DNA of 64,000 nucleotides from Nocardia cyriacigeorgica (GCF_010868145.1 NZ_JAAGUY010000012.1:62001-126000); one strand, 5' to 3'. Counted from the stretch's first letter, positions 33,262 through 42,210 are shown. The notes: generated by a model from the sequence alone, not told the origin. Translations and numbers: made by a program.

Positions 33262-34083
33262 TCAGCCCGCCGCCATGCGGCTGAGGTGCTCCCACTTCCG
33301 GTACGCCTCGACCCGCGCCTTGTCCAGCTCCATGACCTGGTCGTAGGACTTGCCACCCACGATGAGCCGCCGTGGCGGATCCGCGAGGCCGGCCAGTTCC
33401 ATGATCACCGGGGCGGCGGTGCTCGGCTCCGGGCCCGCATCCTCGCCCCACATCTCCGCCAGTTCGGCGCGCAGGGTTTCGTACTGCGGGGCGGGCTCCG
33501 TCGCCGTGGTGCCCGCGGTGAACAGGCCGGTGGCGTACCCACCCATCTCGACGATGGTGACCTCGATGCCGAACTGTTCCACCTCCATCGCCAGCGCCGC
33601 GCTGACTGCATCCAGGGCTACCTTGCCCGCACCGTAGAGACCGACGGAGGCGAACCCGCCGACGCTGCCCATCGAGGTGATCTGAAGGATCCGGCCGCCG
33701 CCCTGCGCGCGCAGATGCGGCACCACCGCCTGCGACACCCAGACCGCACCGAAGAGATTCACGTCCAGGTGGGCGCGGATCTGTTCCTCGGTGGCCTCTT
33801 CGACCATGCCGTACAGCATTCCACCCGCATTGTTGACCACGATGTCGAGCCGGCCGAAGGCGGCAACGGCCCGCTCCACGCCCTCGAACACGGCGCCGCG
33901 ATCGGAGACGTCCAGCTGCAGCGAGACCAGGGCGTCGGGATATGTGTCGGCGAGGTCCGCGAGCGGCTCGACATTGCGGGCGGCCGCGACGACGCGATCC
34001 CCCGCGGCCAGTGCCGCCTCGGCGAACGCCCTGCCAAGGCCTCGCGATGCACCGGTAATGAACCACACTCTGGCGGTCGTCAT
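33262..34083 (-). CDS. Short-chain dehydrogenase/reductase
   Basis: 273 residues from ATG 34083, 5 nt after GGAGGAG; an ATG at 34098 overlaps that site and is less likely. Classical SDR motifs are TGASRGLG (10-17), NNAG near 84-87, Ser137 in QITSMGS, and YGAGK with Tyr150 and Lys154. The substrate is unknown. It is divergent from a TetR gene with two similar operators between them, so it is the regulator's likely target. The pair sits between the conserved SURF1 and cobD genes and is an insertion relative to M. tuberculosis. Confidence 0.93.
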   Translation of the reverse strand: MTTARVWFITGASRGLGRAFAEAALAAGDRVVAAARNVEPLADLADTYPDALVSLQLDVSDRGAVFEGVERAVAAFGRLDIVVNNAGGMLYGMVEEATEEQIRAHLDVNLFGAVWVSQAVVPHLRAQGGGRILQITSMGSVGGFASVGLYGAGKVALDAVSAALAMEVEQFGIEVTIVEMGGYATGLFTAGTTATEPAPQYETLRAELAEMWGEDAGPEPSTAAPVIMELAGLADPPRRLIVGGKSYDQVMELDKARVEAYRKWEHLSRMAAG

Positions 34084-34099
34084 GTCGTCTCCTCCCATT

Positions 34100-34116
34100 C
34101 GAGACGGTCCGTCTCG
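34100..34116. promoter_or_regulatory. TetR operator, SDR-proximal copy
   Basis: CGAGACGG-T-CCGTCTCG is a perfect 17-bp palindrome, 17 bp upstream of the SDR start. Its match to the second site at 34157-34173 supports binding by the divergent TetR protein. Confidence 0.75.
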
Positions 34117-34156
34117 TCTCGAATGAGAATGGCGGACGTAGCCACGATTGTCAAGA

Positions 34157-34173
34157 CGAACCGTTCCGTCTCG
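34157..34173. promoter_or_regulatory. TetR operator, regulator-proximal copy
   Basis: CGAACCGTTCCGTCTCG matches the perfect site at 34100-34116 at 14 of 17 positions, with one arm intact. It lies 17 bp upstream of the TetR start, suggesting autoregulation with lower affinity. Confidence 0.6.
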
Positions 34174-34189
34174 GTGCTACGGTGTCCGC

Positions 34190-34786
34190 ATGGCCGACAC
34201 CGAGACGTCGAACCGCTCCCGGCGCAGCGAGCGCTCACGGCACGCGATCCTCACCGCCACCCGCGAACTGATCGCCGAGGTCGGCTACGCGAAGGTCTCC
34301 ATCGAGGCCATCGCAGCGCGGGCAGGTGTCGGCAAGCAGACGATCTATCGCTGGTGGCCGTCCAAAGGGGCGGTGATCTTCGATTCCTTCCTCGCGCTCA
34401 GCGAAGGAACCGACACGGACGTAACGCTGCCGGACACCGGTGATCTCCGCGCCGACCTGACCCTGGTGATGCGCGCGACCGTCGCCGAATTCGCCGAACC
34501 GGCTTTCGAGAACCCTATCCGCGCGCTCAACACCGAGATCATCAACGACGCCGAACTGGCCGAGCAGTACCGCACAACACTGGCCCGTCCCGTCGAGGAG
34601 GCCAAGAAGGCCCGACTGCGCAGCGCACAGCAGGCAGGCCAGCTCGCCGCCGACGCCGACCTCGACCTGGTGCTCGAAGTTCTCTACGCCCCACTGTTCC
34701 AACGGTGGCTACACCGATCGGGACCGCTCACACCCGAATACGCCGACTCGCTGGTCGAGGTCACCCTCCGGGCTTTCGCGCCCTGA
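34190..34786 (+). CDS. TetR family regulator of the SDR gene
   Basis: 198 residues from ATG 34190. The N-terminal helix-turn-helix (about 18-62) shows RHAILTATRELIAEVGYAKV followed by IEAIAARAGVGKQTIYRWWP. The C-terminal part fits the TetR_C_33/AcrR-like group (MRATVAEFAEPAFENPIRAL). Two matching operators in the divergent gap point to control of itself and the SDR gene. The ligand is unknown. Confidence 0.92.
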   Translation: MADTETSNRSRRSERSRHAILTATRELIAEVGYAKVSIEAIAARAGVGKQTIYRWWPSKGAVIFDSFLALSEGTDTDVTLPDTGDLRADLTLVMRATVAEFAEPAFENPIRALNTEIINDAELAEQYRTTLARPVEEAKKARLRSAQQAGQLAADADLDLVLEVLYAPLFQRWLHRSGPLTPEYADSLVEVTLRAFAP

Positions 34787-34959
34787 GCCGCCGGCCGCCG
34801 CGTCGCTTCTGCACGGTCGGCCGCGTCATCCGCCGATGCCCGCCACCGCGGCGAGCTGGCGCGGCGCGGCGGATCCGATCGGTCGCGCGATCTCCGCAAC
34901 CCTCCGATCTGGCCCCGTGTCCACGAGCCGGTCCGGTCCGCGGCGCATATGCACGCTGG

Positions 34960-35886
34960 TCAGCGACGTAACGCGACCGTCGATACGCAACCCGCTAGGA
35001 CGGCAACCGCAGCGAGCTGCACCGCTTCCGACATCCGGACGGCGCGACGAAGATCCGGCACGGTGGGCTCCGGGCCGTCCCCCAATGTGGGCCGCTCCTC
35101 GATGCCGTGCCGGTACCGGGTCGTCCCGCCCAGCCTGATATCGAGCGCACCCGCCATCGACGCTTCGACCACGCCCGCGTTGGGGCTTGGGTGTTTCGCG
35201 GCGTCGCGGCGCCAGGCACGCCAGGATCGCGAGGCGCGGCCACCCGTGGACGGGGCGAGCAGCACGGTGAGCAGACCGGTCAGGCGGGCAGGCACGAGGT
35301 TGGCGATGTCGTCGGTGCGGGCGGCGGCCCAGCCGAAACGGTGGTAGCGATCGTTGCGGTAGCCGATCATGGCGTCGAGGGTGTTGATGGCGCGGTAGCC
35401 GAGCAGGCCGGGCACGCCCGCGACCGCACCCCAGAACAGGGGCGCGACAGTGGCATCGGAGGTGTTCTCCGCGATCGATTCCAGCGCCGCGCGCGCGAGC
35501 CCATCGGCATCCAGCGCCTCGGGATCGCGGCCACACAGCGACGGCAGCAGCGCCCGCGCGCCCGCGATGTCTCCGGATTCCAGTTGTCCGGCCATCTCCC
35601 GGCCGGTACGGGCCAGACTGCGCCCACCGAGCGCCGTCCACGTGGCCAGCGCCGTCGCGGCTGTCCCGCCACGCCCGAGCACGGCCCCCGCCCCGATCAC
35701 CGCGCCGACGAGCACCGCCTCGTGCACCACACCGGCCACCCGCCGATCCGCATAGGTCACCGACTCCAACGCCAGTGCCGCCGAACCGAACCCGGCCACC
35801 GGATGCCACCGCCGCGGATCGCCGAACACCCGGTCCAGCCCGAACCCGAGCACCAGCCCCGCCGCCCTCGAAGTAGCACTACGCAC
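34960..35886 (-). CDS. cobD: Adenosylcobinamide-phosphate synthase (CobD/CbiB)
   Basis: 308 residues from GTG 35886. A polytopic membrane protein with family motifs GLDRVFGDPRRWHPVAGFG near the start, ESIAENTSDATVAPLFW near residue 137, LGYRAINTLDAMIGYRNDRY and AWRRDAAKHPSPNAGVVEAS. The enzyme attaches aminopropanol (phosphate) to adenosylcobyric acid at the membrane. With cobC and the alpha-ribazole-phosphatase-like domain at 13.5 kb it covers late cobalamin steps. It matches Rv2236c in position and strand relative to the SURF1 gene. Confidence 0.94.
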   Translation of the reverse strand: MRSATSRAAGLVLGFGLDRVFGDPRRWHPVAGFGSAALALESVTYADRRVAGVVHEAVLVGAVIGAGAVLGRGGTAATALATWTALGGRSLARTGREMAGQLESGDIAGARALLPSLCGRDPEALDADGLARAALESIAENTSDATVAPLFWGAVAGVPGLLGYRAINTLDAMIGYRNDRYHRFGWAAARTDDIANLVPARLTGLLTVLLAPSTGGRASRSWRAWRRDAAKHPSPNAGVVEASMAGALDIRLGGTTRYRHGIEERPTLGDGPEPTVPDLRRAVRMSEAVQLAAVAVLAGCVSTVALRR

Positions 35887-36130
35887 CCTGCGACACTATC
35901 CAGCGTGCCCACCGCGCCTCCGATCGCCTGCCGAGTGGCACCTCAGCGTGAGCCCCCTCGCGAAATGCCGCAGCCATGTACCACTCGCGAACCTCTGTTT
36001 GCCGAGGGTGTGGTGCTGGGTGGGGCGGTTGGGTCGGGGGATGTCACACTCGACCGGCCCGCGTCGTCACCCTGACGACGGGATCAGAACCGCCCGGCAC
36101 CGGGCCGCACCGAGGGGTGGCGAAAGCGCA

Positions 36131-37087
36131 GTGAGTACCGATAAGCGCGGCGAACGCATCGATCAGGCCGAGCTGGCCCGGCGGTTCGAGGAGCATCGGC
36201 AGTATCTGCGCAGACTGGCCTACAGCACCCTCGGCAGCATCACCGACGCCGAGGACGTGGTGCAGGAGGCGTGGTTGCGATTGCAGCGACAGCACGAATC
36301 CGGCGATGTCGGCGAGATCGAGAACCTCCGGGCGTGGCTGAGTACGGTGACGGGGCGGTTGGCGTTGGACTATCTGGGGTCGGCGCGGGTGCGGCGCGAA
36401 CAGTATGTCGGCGAATGGCTGCCGGAGCCGACCGTGGTCGACTGGGATGATCCCGCCGATCGCGTCAGCCAGGACGAACGCGTCACCATGGCGCTGCTGG
36501 TGGTGCTCGAATCACTCTCGCCCGCCGAACGCACCGCCTTCGTCCTCCAGGATGTGTTCGGTATGTCGGGGCCGGAAGTCGCCGAGGTCGTCGGCCGGAC
36601 GCCCGCTGCGGTGCGGCAGCTCGCCTCCCGCGCCCGTAAACGCGTCGAGGACGGCACCCCACGCTTCCCCGCTTCCCCCGACGAACACGAAAAGGTGGTG
36701 TCGGCCTTCGCGGTCGCCTGGCGGTCCGGCGATATGAGTTCGCTGCTCGGCGTGCTGGACACGGGCGTCACCCTGACCGCCGACGGCGGTGGGAAGGTGC
36801 CCGCCGTGCGCAAGCCGGTCACCGGCGCCGAACTCATCGCGAAGCTGCTGCTCGGCTGGTACAGCTCGCCATCCGCGCGCTCATGGGGACGGATGGTGCT
36901 CGTCAACGGCCGCCCTGGTCTCGTCGTCTTCGACGGCACCCACACCGGCGTCTTCTCCTTCACTGTCGAGGCAGGCCAGATCACCGCGATCGACGTCATC
37001 CGCAACCCTGACAAGCTGCACGACCTCCCTGAGTCGGGAGAGCCGTGGTTCATGAACGAGGTCGAGGACGACCAGCCGACGGACTGA
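36131..37087 (+). CDS. ECF41-type (SigJ-like) RNA polymerase sigma factor
   Basis: 318 residues from GTG 36131. Sigma region 2 (about 12-80) has AYSTLGSITDAEDVVQEAWL, region 4 (about 118-170) has LSPAERTAFVLQDVFGMSGP and AVRQLASRARKRV. The hallmarks of ECF41 are present: WLPEP in the linker (near 98), DGGGKVPAV and NGRPG in the C-terminal SnoaL-like domain, which acts as a built-in anti-sigma/activator. ECF41 genes usually neighbour a carboxymuconolactone-decarboxylase-like, oxidoreductase or epimerase gene; no such partner is adjacent here. The longer upstream frame has no ribosome site. Confidence 0.92.
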   Translation: MSTDKRGERIDQAELARRFEEHRQYLRRLAYSTLGSITDAEDVVQEAWLRLQRQHESGDVGEIENLRAWLSTVTGRLALDYLGSARVRREQYVGEWLPEPTVVDWDDPADRVSQDERVTMALLVVLESLSPAERTAFVLQDVFGMSGPEVAEVVGRTPAAVRQLASRARKRVEDGTPRFPASPDEHEKVVSAFAVAWRSGDMSSLLGVLDTGVTLTADGGGKVPAVRKPVTGAELIAKLLLGWYSSPSARSWGRMVLVNGRPGLVVFDGTHTGVFSFTVEAGQITAIDVIRNPDKLHDLPESGEPWFMNEVEDDQPTD

Positions 37088-37180
37088 CGCGTGCCCTTCG
37101 CCCGCGCGCGGAGCGCCCTGCCCGACCGATCGACTACGCGAACCCGATGCCGGCCATGCGGTGAGCGCAGCGCCGGCAAT

Positions 37181-37212
37181 CCCGGTCCGGGGGGCCGGTT
37201 CGTGAGACCGGG
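37181..37212. terminator. Possible terminator between sigma factor and ald
   Basis: CCCGGTC at 37181-37187 pairs with GACCGGG at 37206-37212 between converging genes. The stem is short with an 18-nt loop, so the call is tentative. Confidence 0.4.
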
Positions 37213-37233
37213 GCGATCGCAGCGCCTGTCGTC

Positions 37234-38349
37234 TCAGCCGGCCAGCCCCACTCGACGTACCGTCGAATACCCATGCGCTGCTGCCACTTCAGGAGACACC
37301 AGTCGGCCGGCTTCCGCGGTGAGCCCATGGGCGAGCCCGGGGTCGGCGACGCAAGCGGATTGCCAGCCGTCGGCAGCGATGGCACGGATATAGGGCAGGG
37401 TGGCGTTGGTGAGTGCGACGGTTGCGGTGTGCGGCACTGCGCCGGGCATGTTCGCGACGCAGTAGTAGAGCGAATTCGCCACGCGGAAGGTCGGGTTCGC
37501 ATGTGTTGTGGGGTGGGAGCCCGCGAAGCAGCCGCCTTGATCGATGGCGACGTCGACCAACACCGATCCGGACCGCATACCGGCGACCAGTTCCCGCGAC
37601 ACCAATTTCGGTGCTCGCGCGCCCGGCACCAGCACCGAGCCGATCACCAGATCGGCGGCGAGAACGGCACGTTCGACCTCGGCGGCGTTGGAGGCGACGG
37701 TGGTCAGGCGGCCGTCGAAGCGGTCGTCCAGCGCGCGCAGCCGATTCACGTTGGTGTCGAGAACGCTCACCCGCGCGCCCATACCGACCGCGACCGTCGC
37801 CGCATTGGTGCCGGCAACTCCACCACCGAGCACCACCACATCGGCGGGCCGCACACCCGGCACCCCACCCAGCAAAACACCCGCACCACCCAGCGGCGCC
37901 ATCAGATGGTACGCACCCACCTGGGTGGCGAGCCTGCCCGCGACCTCACTCATCGGCGCGAGCAATGGCAGCGTCCCGTCGGCAGCGCGCACCGTCTCGT
38001 AGGCGATGGCGGTGCTCCCCGAGCGCAGGATCGCATCGGTGCATTCCCGCGACGCCGCCAGATGCAGGTAGGTGAACAGCACCTGATCTTCCCGCAGCCG
38101 GTGATACTCCGGCGCGATCGGCTCCTTCACCTTCAACACCAGCTCCGATGACGCCCACACCTCGTCGGCGTCGGGCACGAGCCGCGCACCGGCGGCCGCA
38201 TAGTCGACATCGGGAAATCCCGATCCCACCCCCGCCCCGGCCTGCACCAGCACGTCGTGTCCGTGCCCGGTGAGGTCCGCCGCGCCCGCGGGCGTCAGGG
38301 CCACCCGGAACTCCTGCTCCTTGACTTCCTCCGGCACACCGATCCTCAT
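37234..38349 (-). CDS. ald: Alanine dehydrogenase
   Basis: 371 residues from ATG 38349, the same length I recall for the M. tuberculosis enzyme. Catalytic Lys75 (VLKVKEP) and His96 (FTYLHLAAS) fall at the expected positions. The NAD-binding domain has VVVLGGGVAGTNAATVAVGM, and DVAIDQGGCFAGSHPTTH is conserved. It interconverts alanine with pyruvate and ammonia using NADH, and in actinobacteria can also reduce glyoxylate. No AldR-type regulator gene is adjacent, but a large hairpin lies in the leader. It is an insertion in the conserved segment. Confidence 0.96.
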   Translation of the reverse strand: MRIGVPEEVKEQEFRVALTPAGAADLTGHGHDVLVQAGAGVGSGFPDVDYAAAGARLVPDADEVWASSELVLKVKEPIAPEYHRLREDQVLFTYLHLAASRECTDAILRSGSTAIAYETVRAADGTLPLLAPMSEVAGRLATQVGAYHLMAPLGGAGVLLGGVPGVRPADVVVLGGGVAGTNAATVAVGMGARVSVLDTNVNRLRALDDRFDGRLTTVASNAAEVERAVLAADLVIGSVLVPGARAPKLVSRELVAGMRSGSVLVDVAIDQGGCFAGSHPTTHANPTFRVANSLYYCVANMPGAVPHTATVALTNATLPYIRAIAADGWQSACVADPGLAHGLTAEAGRLVSPEVAAAHGYSTVRRVGLAG

Positions 38350-38387
38350 ACAGCCATCGTGGCCCGGATGGGCCGGGCATGCCATCA

Positions 38388-38436
38388 ACCCCGGGCGGGT
38401 GTCGCAACCTGCTGGCAACTACCCGCCCGCCGGGGT
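38388..38436 (-). promoter_or_regulatory. Strong hairpin in the ald leader
   Basis: ACCCCGG (38388-38394) plus GCGGGT (38395-38400) pair with ACCCGC (38421-38426) and CCGGGGT (38430-38436), leaving a 3-nt bulge. The loop contains GCAAC twice, 8 bp apart (GTTGC-N6-GTTGC on the ald strand at about 38404-38418). It lies 39-87 nt ahead of the ald start. It could be a leader structure or a regulator site for alanine sensing. Confidence 0.4.
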
Positions 38437-38594
38437 CGATTCTGATCATGCCGACCAGGTAGGGCGCTGTTCGCCCGGCGCGTCGCGGAGCGGCCGGCTG
38501 TTATCTACCACCGACCCGCTCCGGTTCTGCCGGACTCTGGAGGCTCGCGCTGCTGACCCGGTCGCATCTCGGAGCCGAGTCGGCACGCACACAC

Positions 38595-39362
38595 TCAGAC
38601 GCCGACCGATTCTCCCAGCGGCGGGATCACCAACTGGTCCCGACGCCCCGCGTACTCGAACGTCCGCCCCAGATGATCGAGCGTCTCCGAGAAATGCGCC
38701 CATCCCTCACCGTGTACTGCGACGATCACCGCCTCGCCGAGAATCTCCGCTGCCTGCAATGCGGTGCGAGCGTTCAAGGTGGCATCGGCATCACCGAACC
38801 GGCCGACATTCGCAGCACCCACGTTCAGCACCGCGACATCGATGTGCCCGACCCGCTCGACGATCTCCCGCACCACATCCACCGAGGCGTTGTCACCCGA
38901 GACATACACCGTCGGCTCCCCCGCCGCCCGCAGCACGAACCCCGTGACGATCCCGCTGAACGGCTCGCACCCCTCGGGCCCGTGCAGCGCGGGAACGCTG
39001 GTCACCTCCACCTCACGCACGGTGTAGGTCTCCCAATCGCGCAGACCGCGAACACCGTTCATACGCTCGGCAGCGCCCGGGGTCGATAGCACGATCGGCA
39101 CCGTGGCCACGAATTCGCGCCCGGAGATGTCGAGGTTGTCGGCGTGCTCATCGTGGGACAGCAGGACGACGTCGACCGGGCCGACCTGCTCCGGCGACAC
39201 CGCGGGTCCCGCCAGTTTGTGCAGGGTAACCAGGCCCGGGTAGTCGCGGGGTGCGTCGAAGGTTGGGTCGGTCAGCCAGGTCAGACCGGCGTACCGCAAA
39301 CGCAGGGTCGGTCCGCCGACGTGCAGGGCCTCGAGGGTGGTGCGGGTGATCGGGTTCGTCAT
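38595..39362 (-). CDS. MBL-fold metallohydrolase (UlaG-like)
   Basis: 255 residues from ATG 39362. The metallo-beta-lactamase core shows LRYAGLTWLTDPTFDAPRDY, VVLLSHDEHADNLD in place of the HxHxDH loop, VYVSGDNAS and a late VAVHGEGWAHFSE. The metal motif is the HDEHADN form common in UlaG/YycJ-like lactonases. The substrate is unknown. It is divergent from a GlxA-type regulator, 71 bp apart, which probably controls it. Confidence 0.88.
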   Translation of the reverse strand: MTNPITRTTLEALHVGGPTLRLRYAGLTWLTDPTFDAPRDYPGLVTLHKLAGPAVSPEQVGPVDVVLLSHDEHADNLDISGREFVATVPIVLSTPGAAERMNGVRGLRDWETYTVREVEVTSVPALHGPEGCEPFSGIVTGFVLRAAGEPTVYVSGDNASVDVVREIVERVGHIDVAVLNVGAANVGRFGDADATLNARTALQAAEILGEAVIVAVHGEGWAHFSETLDHLGRTFEYAGRRDQLVIPPLGESVGV

Positions 39363-39433
39363 GTGGATCAGTCTCTTGGCCACGAACGGCCGGCAACAGT
39401 GGCCCGGAGGACATCCATCGCTAAAATCGGGCC

Positions 39434-40417
39434 ATGACATCCGTTGCGGTCATCGCCTTCGACGACATCAGCCCGTTCCACCTGTCGGTGCCAACGCTGG
39501 TGTTCGGCCGCGCGGGTGTCGGCAAGGCCGCCGACTGGCCCTATGAGGTCCGCATCTGCACGGAGAACCCCGGAATGCTGTCGACGGCAGCCGGATTCGA
39601 CATCTCGGTACCGAACGGTCTCGAGGCGGTGGACAGTGCGGACATCGTGATCGCACCGAGCTGGCTGCGCGGCGTCATCGCGCCGGAACCGGTCCTCGAC
39701 GCCTTGCGCACCGCGCATGCCCGTGGCGCCCGCATCGTCGGGCTATGCCTAGGATCCTGGCTGGTCGCCGCGAGCGGGCTCGTCGACGGCCGAGAGATCA
39801 CCACCCACTGGTCAGATGCCGAACGCCTGGCCCGCGCTCATCCCGCGGTGCGGGTGCGCGCGGACATGCTCTGGTCGGATCTGGGCGACGTCATCACCTC
39901 CGCAGGCGTCGCCGCGGCGCTGGACTGCTGCTTGCACATCGTCCGCACCGACCTCGGCAGCCGTATCGCCGCCGACCTCGCCCGCGGACTCGTCCTCGCC
40001 CCGCACCGCAGCGGCTCACAGTCTCAGTTCATCCCGGTAGCGGTACCCGAAGACACCGACGACGACCCGATCGAGCACGCGATGGTCTGGGCCCGCACCC
40101 GACTGGCCGAGCCCATCGACCTCGACTCCTTGGCGCACGCCGCGGTGATGTCGCGACGCACCTTCACCCGCCGGTTCCGGGAACGCACCGGTCTGAGCCC
40201 GCAGCAATGGCTGCTGCACCAGCGCACCGATCGCGCACGAATGCTCCTGGAAAGCACCGACGACACCATCGAGCGCATCGCGGCGGATTCCGGGTTCGGT
40301 TCCGCGGTCACCCTGCGCCACCATTTCCATCGAATCCTCGGCACCAGCCCGGCCGCACATCGTGCGCTGTTCCGCGCACGGACGCCCGCAACCGACCTAC
40401 TAAGTTCCTCGGTATGA
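39434..40417 (+). CDS. GlxA-family AraC-type regulator with DJ-1/PfpI domain
   Basis: 327 residues from ATG 39434. The N-terminal glutamine-amidotransferase-like domain (about 1-190) keeps the elbow Cys in RIVGLCLGSWLVAASGLVDG and TTHWSDAERLARAHPAV. The C-terminal AraC helix-turn-helix pair (about 225-315) has LAHAAVMSRRTFTRRFRERT and ADSGFGSAVTLRHHFHRILG. The family activates or represses nearby metabolic genes. The gamma-carbonic anhydrase gene starts within its stop (ATGA), and the MBL hydrolase gene is divergent. Confidence 0.93.
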   Translation: MTSVAVIAFDDISPFHLSVPTLVFGRAGVGKAADWPYEVRICTENPGMLSTAAGFDISVPNGLEAVDSADIVIAPSWLRGVIAPEPVLDALRTAHARGARIVGLCLGSWLVAASGLVDGREITTHWSDAERLARAHPAVRVRADMLWSDLGDVITSAGVAAALDCCLHIVRTDLGSRIAADLARGLVLAPHRSGSQSQFIPVAVPEDTDDDPIEHAMVWARTRLAEPIDLDSLAHAAVMSRRTFTRRFRERTGLSPQQWLLHQRTDRARMLLESTDDTIERIAADSGFGSAVTLRHHFHRILGTSPAAHRALFRARTPATDLLSSSV

Positions 40418-40929
40418 GGATTGAAATCAACGGGATCGCACCCGAGGTCGACGAGTCCGCGTTCATCGCGGTCAATGCGACTCTGATCGGCCGCGTGCGC
40501 ATCGCCGCCGAAGCGAGCATCTGGTACAACGCTGTGCTGCGCGGTGACGGCGAACAGATCACCATCGGCGCACGCAGCAATATCCAGGACGGCTGCGCCG
40601 TGCACACCGATCCCGGATTCCCGGTGGTCGTTGGTACCGGAGTTTCAGTGGGGCACAACGCGATCCTGCACGGCTGCACAGTCGAAGACGATGTCCTCAT
40701 CGGCATGGGCGCGACCGTGCTCAACGGTGCGGTGATCGGCGCGGGCAGCCTGATCGCGGCCAACGCACTGATCCCCGAGGGCGCACAGATCCCGCCCGGG
40801 TCGCTGGTCGCCGGGGTGCCAGGCAAGGTGCGGCGCGAGCTGACCGAGGATCAGCAAAATGGCATTCGCCTGAATGCGCTCGCCTATCTACACCACACCG
40901 AAACCCACCGCAGCGCGAAAGTGTTGTGA
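40414..40929 (+). CDS. Gamma-carbonic-anhydrase-like hexapeptide-repeat protein
   Basis: 171 residues from ATG 40414, coupled to the regulator gene. Left-handed beta-helix repeats fill the protein (IGARSNIQDGCAVH, VGTGVSVGHNAILHG, IGMGATVLNGAVIG). The three likely zinc ligands are His64, His81 and His86, and RGD at 43-45 is the family's trimer contact. Members (YrdA/PaaY-like) range from true carbonic anhydrases to thioesterases or structural proteins. It is shorter than archaeal Cam and lacks the acidic loop, so activity is uncertain. Confidence 0.9.
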   Translation: MRIEINGIAPEVDESAFIAVNATLIGRVRIAAEASIWYNAVLRGDGEQITIGARSNIQDGCAVHTDPGFPVVVGTGVSVGHNAILHGCTVEDDVLIGMGATVLNGAVIGAGSLIAANALIPEGAQIPPGSLVAGVPGKVRRELTEDQQNGIRLNALAYLHHTETHRSAKVL

Positions 40930-41090
40930 TACCCGCCACACTGATCAAGCGTCCAGTAGGATCCGCTGCTAGCATTTTTGACAGCGCGCCCGCCTGATCG
41001 GGCTCCCCATCACCCCGCCGATCATTCGGCTTCCTGGTGCTCCGGTGAGTCCACACGGTGACGGCACGCTGGCGAGCAGGAGGTAAGACC

Positions 41091-41276
41091 GTGGCGTACA
41101 AGCAGTCCAGTATGCACCGGCCTAAGGGGCGGATCAGTGTGGCCGATATCGCGGCCCAACCGGGCGGTATCGAGGCGCTCCAGCGTCGCGTGCACGAATT
41201 ACGTTCCAGCGGGGAAGATTTCGCGGCCAACGCGATCGAAAAGGAAATGGCCGAATTCGACCTGCCGCGGCACTGA
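41091..41276 (+). CDS. Small conserved-looking hypothetical protein
   Basis: 61 residues from GTG 41091, with AGGAGG 7 nt upstream. It is basic at the front (SMHRPKGRISVADIAAQPGG) and amphipathic behind (ALQRRVHELRSSGEDFAANA), with no membrane segment or cysteine. Codon use is normal for this genome and the ribosome site is strong, which supports a real gene. I do not recognise it. Confidence 0.65.
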   Translation: MAYKQSSMHRPKGRISVADIAAQPGGIEALQRRVHELRSSGEDFAANAIEKEMAEFDLPRH

Positions 41277-41369
41277 GGAACGCGGCGTCGAGTATCGGCG
41301 CATAATGTGCGGCAACGAACGCACCGCCGCGGCGGCGTGATGCCGTGCGCCGTCCCCAGTGGAGACTCG

Positions 41370-41993
41370 ATGCCGACCGTCCCACCCATGCTGCAGCGCA
41401 TCCTCGATACACCCGCTGCCGACAACGAAAAGCTGTTGGCGAGCGCGCTGTCGGCGTTCCTGGATTTCGGGATCAAGCGGACCAGCATGGGCGAGATCGC
41501 CCGCCGTGCCGGTATCAGCCCCGCGACCCTCTACCGCCGCTTCGAATCCAAAAGCGATCTGGTGGAAGCGGTGACCATTCGTGAGGCACAACAGTTCGTC
41601 GCCGATATCGATGCCAGAGTGCGTACGGTCGAGGGCACCGCGGATCAGTTGGTGGAGATCTTCGTCGCCTTCATCGCTGCCATCGCGCGCAGCGAACTAC
41701 TGCGCAGGCTGCTACGCACCGAACCGGAGCTGATCCTGCCCCGCCTCACCACCGACGCGGGCCAAGTCCTCGCCGTCGGCCGCACCTACCTCGCCGGAAA
41801 GCTGCGCGAACTGCGCGACTCCGAAGCGGCCGCCGATTTCGACGCCGACCTGGTCGCCGAGATCATGGCGCGACTGGCATTGTCGCTGGCCCTCACCCCG
41901 GATGGGCTCATCCCGCTCGACGACGAAGACGCCGCCCGCGAATTCTCCCGCCGCACCCTGCTGCCGATGGTCGGGGTTCGGCCCGGCACATAG
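41370..41993 (+). CDS. TetR family transcriptional regulator
   Basis: 207 residues from ATG 41370, 5 nt after GGAG. The helix-turn-helix (about 22-68) reads LLASALSAFLDFGIKRTSMG and IARRAGISPATLYRRFESKS. The C-terminal domain resembles TetR_C of mycobacterial repressors (IAAIARSELLRRLLRTEPEL). No obvious divergent target: the nearest gene is the 61-residue protein 93 bp upstream, and downstream is the converging FAS-II operon. Ligand and target are unknown. Confidence 0.9.
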   Translation: MPTVPPMLQRILDTPAADNEKLLASALSAFLDFGIKRTSMGEIARRAGISPATLYRRFESKSDLVEAVTIREAQQFVADIDARVRTVEGTADQLVEIFVAFIAAIARSELLRRLLRTEPELILPRLTTDAGQVLAVGRTYLAGKLRELRDSEAAADFDADLVAEIMARLALSLALTPDGLIPLDDEDAAREFSRRTLLPMVGVRPGT

Positions 41994-42159
41994 CGACGAC
42001 ACCACCGTCCGACACGCGCGCCGGCGCACACGGCCGGGCCCACACAGCTGATCGGCGCGACACCGACCGGCCCGCGCCACGCCACGCCAATGCTGCCCAG
42101 CACAAGGTGTCCAGCCAGGTGAACAGGCGCACCGAACATCGTTCCCGGACAAGACAAAC

Positions 42160-42181
42160 GGCCCCGGATCGCTCCGGGGCC
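42160..42181 (-). terminator. Terminator of the FAS-II/accD6 operon
   Basis: GGCCCCGGA (42160-42168) and TCCGGGGCC (42173-42181) form a perfect 9-bp stem with a 4-nt loop, 29 nt beyond the accD6 stop. On the minus strand it is followed by GTTTGTCTTGT, a T-rich tract expected for intrinsic termination. Confidence 0.85.
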
Positions 42182-42210
42182 CGTTCGTGTCTACTGCGGC
42201 TGTCAGCCGA

